A stretch of 64,000 nt of DNA. It comes from Oscillospiraceae bacterium. Its GTDB lineage: Bacteria; Bacillota; Clostridia; Oscillospirales; Ruminococcaceae. Under the pieces are notes generated by a model, which was not told where the DNA came from, did no database searches, and saw only the letters and a program-made list of their open reading frames with translations. Both the position numbers and the translations under genes were made by a program. This document shows positions 34,108 to 41,024 of the stretch, piece after piece; the stretch's first letter is position 1; each line of letters opens with the position of its first letter. The DNA is taken from assembly GCA_017505635.1 (NCBI GenBank), contig JAFVOU010000031.1, positions 56,784-120,783 of the forward strand. The letters are read 5' to 3'.

Positions 34108-35211
34108 TTATTTCACAAAATATCCGTTGTCCGCCTTCGGGTCTGTTTCTGCGCTGCCGTCTGTGTTCCACACAACAACACGTTCCACGTTTTCGTCCTT
34201 GCCCAGTGCCGCAACTGCGCTTTCGCCGTGGGCTGCAAAATCTTCTGCTGTGCCTGCTGCAACGATGTTTTCCGCACCGTAACGCTGTGGTGCAACAATG
34301 TATTTTGCCACATCGGCACCGCTGATTGCTTTTATGTCAAATGCAAAGTATGCATCGCCGCCCTTTGCCGCAACCTTGCTGCTGAGGGTGTTGATAAAGC
34401 CCTGCAGCTGTGCCTGCAGCTGTGCCTCATTGACACCGAAATCACGCATTTCAAGGCTGTAGCCTGTCGGAAGCTGTACGCCTGTGAAGATAAAATCCTC
34501 TGCGCCCATATCCATAAGCTCTTTTACAAGCGCATAGATATAATCCTGCATTGCGCTGCTTGCAGGGTTTGCCCACGGTTTGCCCCCAAATTCCTTGGAG
34601 GTATCCAGCCAGTTCATATCGGTGCCCTTGTATTTAACCGCTGTGTCGCGGTTGATTGTAGGTGTAATGCGGTCCTGGAAAACATAAAGCTGCACTGTAA
34701 GGGCAACGTCCTTTTCTTCGCAGATTTCAGCAAGGCGTTTTACATCTGCAAGGGTTGAGGATTTTGCCTGCTGCCCAATTTCGGTCTGTGTGTCAAACCA
34801 CACAAGGCCCTGTGCATCTTTAAGTGTTACCACCACATTGTCTGCACCCTTTGCCTTTACTGCATCAACAGCTGCCTTAAAGGCATCTTCGCTGTAAAGG
34901 GCTGTCTGTTCCACCATGCCGTAAACAAATTTTTCCTTTGTTGTGTCAATCTGTATATCGGACGGGTCGGTTGTGGGCTGTGTTTCTGCCGGTGCAGTTA
35001 CAACAGGTGTGGGCGACGGTGTGTTCTGCGGTTTTGGCTTTGACATATTTTCTGCCATCTCTGCAATTGCAGGAGCCCCCATAAACCCTATCGCCAGCAG
35101 TGCCGCTGCCGCAAAGACAAGGCTTAACACCTTTTTCACAACATAGTTGCGCTGACGGCGTTTGCCGGATATACTGTTGTTTCGTTTAATTTTTATCGGT
35201 TTTTTGGCCAT
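34108..35211 (-). CDS. DUF4015-like putative glycoside hydrolase, membrane anchored
   Basis: A 367-residue protein. A very basic N-terminus (residues 1-25) precedes one membrane helix (about 27-48). A Pro/Thr linker (62-90) follows, then a TIM-barrel-like domain resembling the DUF4015 putative glycosyl hydrolases: VYGMVEQTALYSED, VVTLKDAQGLVWFDTQ, DMNWLDTSKEFGGKPWANP and EDFIFTGVQLP. The domain would face outside. It may act on wall polysaccharide, but no catalytic pair could be assigned. It is the last gene of an operon after three Rnf-type genes, an arrangement whose meaning is unclear. Confidence 0.72.
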   Translation of the reverse strand: MAKKPIKIKRNNSISGKRRQRNYVVKKVLSLVFAAAALLAIGFMGAPAIAEMAENMSKPKPQNTPSPTPVVTAPAETQPTTDPSDIQIDTTKEKFVYGMVEQTALYSEDAFKAAVDAVKAKGADNVVVTLKDAQGLVWFDTQTEIGQQAKSSTLADVKRLAEICEEKDVALTVQLYVFQDRITPTINRDTAVKYKGTDMNWLDTSKEFGGKPWANPASSAMQDYIYALVKELMDMGAEDFIFTGVQLPTGYSLEMRDFGVNEAQLQAQLQGFINTLSSKVAAKGGDAYFAFDIKAISGADVAKYIVAPQRYGAENIVAAGTAEDFAAHGESAVAALGKDENVERVVVWNTDGSAETDPKADNGYFVK

Positions 35212-35260
35212 ATAATCCTCTTTTCAGAATAAAACTGTATTTTAGATTGTATGCTGTTTT

Positions 35261-35881
35261 TTAAAGTGCCAGACCGTGCCCTGTAAGACCGTAAACGGAA
35301 AGTGCCAGCACAGAGATATAGATAAGTGTGATAGGCAGACCTTTAAGTGCTTCCGGCACTCTTTCGTGACAGATTTTTTTGTCTGCCTCACTGATAAGCA
35401 TCATTGCGATAAAATAGCCTGCGCTGCTGGCAAGGCCGAACACAATGCTTTCGTCAAGGGCAAAGCCGTAGTTCTGGCTTAAGATAACCGTGCCCACAAT
35501 GGCACTGTTTATACTTGCACCTGTTACCGACTGCACAACTTCGCGGAATTTGCCTTCGCTGAGAATCAGTGAGAGGGAAAGTATAACAATCATATAGCTG
35601 ACTGTGCAGGCTACCACGATGATTGTAGGCATTGCAAAGCGGCGGTATTCCCCAAAGCCAAATTTATCCACCAGCGGTGCGGCAAAGTGCACGATAACAC
35701 TTGTCATCACCTGAAAAACAGTGAGCGCTGTGCAAAAATACACAGTTTTTTTGCGTGGGTCACGAAGCATCTTGATGCCCGGGCTTATGCCCAGACTGCG
35801 TGTGAAGATAGCATTCTGTGCGCCGATTGCAAGTATTGCAAGATTGAAATAACTAATCAATGTTGTCAGCAAATCGTTCAT
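35261..35881 (-). CDS. rnfA: Rnf/Nqr-type membrane subunit, RnfA-like
   Basis: A 206-residue protein with about six membrane helices, of the RnfA/RnfE/NqrD/NqrE family. The first helix shows the inverted-topology motif region LAIGAQNAIFTRSLGISPG, where canonical RnfA has VNNFVLTQFLGICPF, so it is divergent. In full complexes RnfA and RnfE sit in the membrane and hold an Fe-S centre between them; the Cys usually found in this first motif is missing here. AGGCGG-like GGAGG precedes the ATG. It overlaps the preceding gene by 29 bases. Confidence 0.7.
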   Translation of the reverse strand: MNDLLTTLISYFNLAILAIGAQNAIFTRSLGISPGIKMLRDPRKKTVYFCTALTVFQVMTSVIVHFAAPLVDKFGFGEYRRFAMPTIIVVACTVSYMIVILSLSLILSEGKFREVVQSVTGASINSAIVGTVILSQNYGFALDESIVFGLASSAGYFIAMMLISEADKKICHERVPEALKGLPITLIYISVLALSVYGLTGHGLAL

Positions 35882-36524
35882 TGTGCAGCGCCTCCACTTC
35901 TACTTTGTATTTATAGTTTTTAACAAGCTGTGCCCATACCGCACAGAGAATGCCTATAATCAGAAAACCGCCAAAGCTGTACTGTGCCATAGGCAGAATG
36001 CCGGCTTTAAGAATTTTAAAGCCCGCAACTGTGCCGAAGGCAAGAAATTCGCGCAGGGCACTGATGATAAGGCAGGCAACCGCAAAACCTGCTGTGTTTC
36101 GCAGACCGTTGATGATAGAATAAAGAGCCTCTTCTTTTCTTGTCTTTTCAAAGTTCTTTACAATCAGCGGGTCAACTATAAGTATCGGCAGGTATACCCC
36201 CAGCATAAGCACCTGGGAACCAAGAAATCTGTACATATAATAATAAACAAATGCAAAGATTATCGCCGACACAAATGGATAGAAGAATGTTTTAAGCGGC
36301 ACGCTCATTCTGCGTGTGATAAGGTTGGTTGCAAATCGCGCAGGAGTAAGCAGGCAGATAATCGCTATGCAGAGGATAAGCCCGTTTTTAACGGTTGTGC
36401 CCGCAACCACCAGCGGTGCCAGTGCAAGACCTTTGATAAAAACAGGGTTGGACAGAAACACCTTGCGGCGGCGCACCGTGTCGTCCCAGTTGTTGTAAAG
36501 GAGAGAATAATCAGGTTTTTTCAT
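35853..36524 (-). CDS. rnfE: Rnf/Nqr-type membrane subunit, RnfE-like
   Basis: A 223-residue six-helix membrane protein of the same family as its neighbour. It begins with a soluble stretch and NPVFIKGLALAPLVVAG, which corresponds to the NPVLVQLLGLCP motif of RnfE with the Cys replaced by Ala. The later RKEEALYSIINGLRNTAGFAVA region is typical of the family. It starts three bases after the rnfD-like stop and overlaps rnfA-like at its 3' end, which implies tight co-translation. Loss of both membrane Cys motifs would leave no site for the usual Fe-S centre. Confidence 0.7.
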   Translation of the reverse strand: MKKPDYSLLYNNWDDTVRRRKVFLSNPVFIKGLALAPLVVAGTTVKNGLILCIAIICLLTPARFATNLITRRMSVPLKTFFYPFVSAIIFAFVYYYMYRFLGSQVLMLGVYLPILIVDPLIVKNFEKTRKEEALYSIINGLRNTAGFAVACLIISALREFLAFGTVAGFKILKAGILPMAQYSFGGFLIIGILCAVWAQLVKNYKYKVEVEALHNERFADNID

Positions 36525-36527
36525 ATA

Positions 36528-37658
36528 TTATTTCCCGTCCTTTCTGCTTTTGTTCAGCTCTGCTTCCGCCCTGAGAATTTCGTCAATGCTTATGGTTCTT
36601 GTGGAATACAGCACCTCGTCGATGCTGTCCTCCGCTTCACCTATAATGTCCAGTGTATCTTTTTTGATTTTAGGATGTGCCTGATAAACCTTTTTTCCCG
36701 GTTTTTCTTCCGGCTGTTTTTCGGCTTTGCTGTTTTCTGCAGCTTTGTCCTCACCGCTTGCAAAACGTTCGATAACCCCGTCCATTGTGTTTACAAGCAG
36801 CACCGCAAAGCAGCTGCCGAACTCGAACCCGCCAAAATAGCGGAACGCCATGCCCAGTGCACCAGCCATAATGCCGTAAATTATTTTTGCCTTTGGATTG
36901 GTTGGTGTGGTTGTAGGCTCGTTAAGCATAAACAGGGCTGTAAACAGCACAACGCCGTTGAGAAGTTCCAGCTGGAGACTTTCCAGACGCGGAAAACCGT
37001 AAACTCTTGGAAATGCCAGCGCAATAGCTGTGCAGGTTGCAAGGAATGCAACCGGAATATGCCATGTGATTTTCTTTGTGATTATAAGGAACAGACCTGT
37101 AACAAGGATAACCAGCACAAAGTCACTGCCCATACTGCCCGGGTGGTTGCCAAGCAGCAGATTGAGTGTATCGTGTGCAGGCACACCGCCGTTTTTAACG
37201 ATGCCCGCAGTTGTAACTGTTGCGCCTGTTGTATATCCGCTCCAGAAATCCACCTTGCTGAACGGTGTAACCGCAACAAAAACCTTGTCCTGCCAGTTAA
37301 CCGCCGCACAGCACATTGCAAGTGCCGCAAGGTTGAAAGGATAAACATCCTTTCCGCCAAAAAAGTGTTTGCCCACAAGCACCGCCATAAGCACACTTAC
37401 CACAACGATGTAAACAGGAATATTTACAGGCAGCATAAGGCAGAAGATAACTGCGCTGAGCTCGCTGGAATGGTCGGTATAATCAAATTCCTCGTGACGT
37501 GCCATGGAAACAGCAACGTCAACAGCCTTTGCCGTAAGCATTGCAACGGCACACAGCAGCAGAACCCTTGTGCTGTAAAGCACTGTGCCGCACGCAATAA
37601 GCGGAACAGTTGCCAGCAGCATATATCTGTCGTGATTTTTTCTTTGAATATTAGTCAT
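36528..37658 (-). CDS. rnfD: Rnf/Nqr-type membrane subunit, RnfD/NqrB-like
   Basis: A 376-residue polytopic protein of the RnfD/NqrB family, the subunit that carries covalent FMN and forms much of the ion path. Family features are PVNIPVYIVVVSVLMAVLVG, FGGKDVYPFNLAALAM, and T-T-G-A-T near Thr147, which fits the flavinylation motif S/T-G-A-T. A charged cytosolic tail of about 90 residues follows. The start is the ATG giving MTNIQRKNH; a TTG two codons earlier is also possible. It lies 53 bases after rpe. No RnfB, RnfC or RnfG gene is present. Confidence 0.8.
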   Translation of the reverse strand: MTNIQRKNHDRYMLLATVPLIACGTVLYSTRVLLLCAVAMLTAKAVDVAVSMARHEEFDYTDHSSELSAVIFCLMLPVNIPVYIVVVSVLMAVLVGKHFFGGKDVYPFNLAALAMCCAAVNWQDKVFVAVTPFSKVDFWSGYTTGATVTTAGIVKNGGVPAHDTLNLLLGNHPGSMGSDFVLVILVTGLFLIITKKITWHIPVAFLATCTAIALAFPRVYGFPRLESLQLELLNGVVLFTALFMLNEPTTTPTNPKAKIIYGIMAGALGMAFRYFGGFEFGSCFAVLLVNTMDGVIERFASGEDKAAENSKAEKQPEEKPGKKVYQAHPKIKKDTLDIIGEAEDSIDEVLYSTRTISIDEILRAEAELNKSRKDGK

Positions 37659-37711
37659 AAACAAACTCTCGTTTTCTTTAAGATTTTAAAGCTTTCCAGC
37701 AGATGCCGTAC

Positions 37712-38359
37712 TTAGATTTTAAGGCTTTCGATTGCTGCTGCAACATCCTGTGCGCCAAACACATAGCTGCCTGCAACCAGCAGGTTTGCGCCTGCCTGTG
37801 CACACTGTCTGCCTGTTGTTTCGTTGATGCCGCCGTCAACCTCGATGTAAAGGTCACTGAGGCCGCGTTTTGCAGCTTCTTCGCTGATAGCTTTAAGTTT
37901 TGGCAGTGCGCTTTCCATAAAGCTCTGACCGCCAAAACCGGGTTCAACGCTCATAACAAGCACAAGGTCAAGCTGGTCAAGATATGGGAACACTGCTTCG
38001 GCAGGGGTTGCAGGCTTGATAACAATACCTGCCTTTTTGCCGCAGTTTTTGATGATGTCGATTGTTTCCTGCACGTCGCTTTCGCTTTCGATGTGGAAGG
38101 AAACAAGGTCTGCACCTGCCTTGCAGAACTGTTCTGCATAAAGGTGAGGTTTTATAATCATAAGATGCACATCAAAAAATGCATCGGATTTTTTGCGCAG
38201 GGATTTTACCACAGGGATACCGATGGAGATGTTTGGCACAAAAACGCCGTCCATAACGTCGATGTGCAGCATGTCGGCACCTTTGTCCATAACCATTTTG
38301 CAGTCACGTTCAAGGTTTGCAAAGTCTGCGGATAAAATAGAAGGTGAAACTTTAGTCAT
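37712..38359 (-). CDS. rpe: Ribulose-phosphate 3-epimerase
   Basis: A 215-residue TIM-barrel enzyme interconverting ribulose and xylulose 5-phosphate in the pentose phosphate pathway. It has SPSILSADFANLE at the N-terminus, MLHIDVMDGVFVPNI with the catalytic Asp, DVHLMI, MSVEPGFGGQSF, and EVDGGINETTG near the end. GAGAGGTAAG precedes the ATG. It heads the operon that continues with the Rnf-like genes; the link is probably positional. Confidence 0.95.
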   Translation of the reverse strand: MTKVSPSILSADFANLERDCKMVMDKGADMLHIDVMDGVFVPNISIGIPVVKSLRKKSDAFFDVHLMIIKPHLYAEQFCKAGADLVSFHIESESDVQETIDIIKNCGKKAGIVIKPATPAEAVFPYLDQLDLVLVMSVEPGFGGQSFMESALPKLKAISEEAAKRGLSDLYIEVDGGINETTGRQCAQAGANLLVAGSYVFGAQDVAAAIESLKI

Positions 38360-38486
38360 TTTTCTTACCTCTCATATGTAAAAACTTGTGTTAAATTTGG
38401 CTTTTTTAAGGCTTTGAAGCTGATATTTTTACAAAATAAAGCCCCTTGTAACCTTTTGGGCGCAAATGCCCATAATATGATATTTT

Positions 38487-38515
38487 ATTATACATTTTAT
38501 CTGCCAAAAAATCAA
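38487..38515 (-). promoter_or_regulatory. Promoter of the rpe-rnf operon
   Basis: TTGATT and TATAAT with a 17-base spacer on the minus strand, about 130 bases upstream of rpe. Confidence 0.7.
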
Positions 38516-38578
38516 TTAAATAGGCATATGTTTACAATTTAGTGATAATTTTTCACATATGTATATACAAAACAAAAG

Positions 38579-38709
38579 GTCATTCTGAGCTGTAGGGGGC
38601 GGCGTCCCCGACGTCCCGTTTCAGAATCTTCCCGTCAGCACAGTATAGCGGCTTACCGCAATCCAAGCATACCGTGAGATTCTTCAAAGTTAAACTCTCT
38701 CAGAATGAC
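38579..38709. repeat. Dispersed inverted-repeat family, full copy
   Basis: Starts GTCATTCTGAG and ends CTCAGAATGAC. The left arm has GTAGGGGGCGGCGTCCCCGA and the right arm has GAGATTCTT. The left arm is of the GC-rich type also seen at 22376 and 47076. Confidence 0.8.
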
Positions 38710-38736
38710 ATTAATCATTTAAGTTTTTATTGAATT

Positions 38737-39558
38737 TTATTCGGTTTTCCCGACAGCTTCCCCGTAAATTTCAAGGTTTCTCTGCAGCACTTTAAGCCCG
38801 CGGAAGCCGAATGCCCTGTCCTTATATACCGCCTCCACGTTTTCTTTTGTTACTGTGGCAAAAACATCATCGCAGAAAAGTGTGTTGCCCGCTGCCGCTT
38901 CTTTGTCCCCTGCAAGCACCTTTTTGTTGTGAGGACACACCTTCTGACAGATATCGCAGCCGAAAACGGTTTTTGCCCGTTTTAAAATCTGCCGCTGTTC
39001 CTCTGTAAGTTCCTGCTTTTTCTGACTGATAAAGGATGCACATTTTTCCTTGTCAACAAATCCACTGCAGAGCGCACCCCCCGGACAGGCTTTTGTGCAC
39101 AGGCCGCAGTTTAAACAGCCTTTGTCGGTGCACAGCACCGTTTCAGTTTCCATATCGGTTACAATTTCGCCTATAAACACAAAGCTGCCGTATTTTGGGG
39201 TGATAAGCAGACTGTTTGCACCCTTTACGCCAAGGCCTGCTTTTACCGCAGCGTCCACCTCGTCTATAGGGGAAGAATCCACAAAAGGCACAAAACTGTG
39301 CTGGGGATACTGCTGTGCAAGGTCTGCACATATGGATTTTAGTTGCTCCATAACCACTATGTGATAGTCACTGACCGCGCAGTATGCACTGATGTTTCCC
39401 CCACATGTACAATTGTTATAATATGGAAAAATTATTACAATTACGCTTGCTGCATTTTGGGGAATTCTTTGCTTTGAACGGACATCAAAAATGTTTAAAT
39501 GTTGAAAACTCACTGCCGAAAAATCGGCAAGATTGTACTTTTTCAGCACATTTTTCAA
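38737..39558 (-). CDS. QueG-like 4Fe-4S protein (short form)
   Basis: A 273-residue protein related to epoxyqueuosine reductase, which completes the queuosine base of tRNA. FVDSSPIDEVDAAVKAGLG matches the catalytic DSAPLLEKPLAERAGLG stretch of QueG. Two 4Fe-4S motifs follow: C-L-N-C-G-L-C-T-K-A-C-P and C-D-I-C-Q-K-V-C-P. It is about 100 residues shorter than QueG, lacking the C-terminal HEAT repeat and part of the N-terminus. The start is a TTG preceded by AAAGGGGGA. It stands alone. It could be a minimal QueG or a related reductase of other substrate. Confidence 0.72.
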   Translation of the reverse strand: MKNVLKKYNLADFSAVSFQHLNIFDVRSKQRIPQNAASVIVIIFPYYNNCTCGGNISAYCAVSDYHIVVMEQLKSICADLAQQYPQHSFVPFVDSSPIDEVDAAVKAGLGVKGANSLLITPKYGSFVFIGEIVTDMETETVLCTDKGCLNCGLCTKACPGGALCSGFVDKEKCASFISQKKQELTEEQRQILKRAKTVFGCDICQKVCPHNKKVLAGDKEAAAGNTLFCDDVFATVTKENVEAVYKDRAFGFRGLKVLQRNLEIYGEAVGKTE

Positions 39559-40127
39559 TCTTTATTCCCCCTTTATATAGTAATTACTGTATCTATAATA
39601 CACAATTCAAGTGGAAAAAGATACACTTTTTTGCGGAATTTTTTGGCAAAACAGCTGAAATTGCAACTTTTTCTTGACAATATGGCAAGTTTTCCACGGT
39701 TTCAACAGAGTTTTCAACATTTAACGGTGAAAACCCGTTTAAAATGTTAACAACTGCCGGTTTTGTTGAAAACTCTGTTGAAAATGTTAATAACTATGTT
39801 TACAGACAGTATATTACAGTTTGTAAAAAACCTTTTGACACTTTTCAACCGCCGCTTTGTGCAAAGGTTGTGAAAAAGTTGTGAAAAGCCTTATTTACTG
39901 CGATTTTTGGCGTTTTCCAAGTTTTCAACATCTTGTTGAAAACTGTGTTTAAAACTTTACAAGGCGTAAACAAGCCGACAAAAACCGACATTTTGTGCGG
40001 TTTTGACCCTTTAAAAATATGCACAAATAAATCATTCAACTATAAGCTGTTGAAAATTATTTTAAAAGGTATATAATAAATAAAGATGCTTGCATCATTT
40101 TGATTATTAATTTAAGGAGTTATATAT
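39559..40127. other. GTTTTCAAC-box cluster upstream of mrp
   Basis: About 570 AT-rich bases without a gene. GTTTTCAAC or its complement GTTGAAAA(C) recurs at 39710, 39765, 39777, 39842, 39921, 39935 and 40049, with another copy at 39501 inside the adjacent gene and relatives (TTTTCCAC, TTTCAAC) nearby. Positions 39700-39719 and 39764-39783 are a perfect 20-bp inverted repeat, and 39921-39943 is a GTTTTCAAC / GTTGAAAAC palindrome. No gene was recognised. Confidence 0.75.
40050..40077 (+). promoter_or_regulatory. mrp promoter
   Basis: TTGAAA and TATAAT with a 16-base spacer, about 50 bases before the ATG. The -35 hexamer is itself part of a GTTGAAAA box. Confidence 0.65.
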
Positions 40128-40958
40128 ATGAGTGAATGTACACACAACTGCAGCACCTGCAGTGCAGACTGCTCTTCCAGAACAGAAATTCAGAAAGATC
40201 CGCTCAACCAGATGTCCAGTGTTAAAAAGGTTATCGGCGTTATCAGCGGCAAAGGCGGCGTAGGCAAAAGCCTTGTAACAAGCATGCTTGCTGTTCTCAG
40301 CCAGAGAAACGGCTACAACACAGCTGTTCTCGATGCTGACGTTACAGGTCCTTCCATCGGCCAGACATTCGGCGTGCACAAAAAAGTGCTTGGCAACGAA
40401 ATGGGCATTCTTCCAAACGTGAGCAAAACAGGCATTCAGCTTATGAGTGCAAACTTTATGCTTAAAGAAGAAACAGACCCTGTTGTATGGCGCGGTCCTG
40501 TTATTGCAGGCGTTATCAAACAGTTCTGGAGCGATGTTATCTGGAACGATGTAGACTTTATGTTTATCGATATGCCTCCGGGAACAGGCGACGTTCCTCT
40601 TACAGTTTATCAGTCAATTCCTGTTGACGGCATCATCATTGTTGCTTCCCCACAGGAACTTGTTGGTATGATTGTGGAAAAAGCAGTTAAAATGGCAAAT
40701 ATGATGAACGTGCCAATCCTTGGTATCGTTGAAAATATGAGCTATGTAAAATGTCCTGACTGCGGCAAAAAAATAAACATCTTCGGCGAAAGCAAAGTTA
40801 AGGCAACAGCAGAAAAATACAACCTGCCATTGCTTGCAGAAATCCCTATTGACCCACAGCTTGCAAAAAACTGTGACCAGGGTGTTATCGAACTGTTTGA
40901 AGGCGACTATATGGATGCCTGCTTTGCAGAAGTTGAAAAAATGCTGGAAGAAAAATAA
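40128..40958 (+). CDS. mrp: Mrp/NBP35-family Fe-S cluster carrier ATPase
   Basis: A 276-residue P-loop ATPase that delivers or scaffolds iron-sulfur clusters. The N-terminus has four Cys (4, 8, 11, 15) in a C-x3-C-x2-C-x3-C pattern, like the ferredoxin-like end of NBP35. The deviant Walker A GKGGVGKS is at 41-48, LDADVTGPSIG and MPPGTGDVPLTV follow, and CPDCGKK in the C-terminal half is the CxxC pair for cluster binding at the dimer interface. AAGGAG precedes the ATG. Codon use suggests good expression. It would serve the many Fe-S enzymes of an anaerobe. Confidence 0.93.
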   Translation: MSECTHNCSTCSADCSSRTEIQKDPLNQMSSVKKVIGVISGKGGVGKSLVTSMLAVLSQRNGYNTAVLDADVTGPSIGQTFGVHKKVLGNEMGILPNVSKTGIQLMSANFMLKEETDPVVWRGPVIAGVIKQFWSDVIWNDVDFMFIDMPPGTGDVPLTVYQSIPVDGIIIVASPQELVGMIVEKAVKMANMMNVPILGIVENMSYVKCPDCGKKINIFGESKVKATAEKYNLPLLAEIPIDPQLAKNCDQGVIELFEGDYMDACFAEVEKMLEEK

Positions 40959-40990
40959 CAGTATCAGTCTGCAAAACACAATTACAGCAT

Positions 40991-41022
40991 AAAAAAGCGA
41001 CCTCACACGAGGTCGCTTTTTT
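40991..41022. terminator. Bidirectional terminator between mrp and the Sel1 gene
   Basis: Perfect arms AAAAAAGCGACCTC / GAGGTCGCTTTTTT with ACAC loop between convergent genes. Confidence 0.9.
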
Positions 41023-41024
41023 GT

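Larger units (their letters stand above)
38360..38736. other. Intergenic region upstream of rpe
   Basis: About 375 bases without a gene. It holds the rpe promoter, a leader with a small GGGC / GCCC hairpin and a TTACAA / TTGTAA inverted repeat, and one complete copy of the dispersed inverted repeat. Confidence 0.6.

Noticed and set aside
39559..40127. Chromosomal origin of replication at the GTTTTCAAC cluster
   Set aside because: No dnaA, dnaN, gyrase, rpmH or parA/parB genes are nearby, gene direction does not switch clearly here, and the boxes differ from TTATCCACA. It is kept only as a regulatory or unknown cluster.
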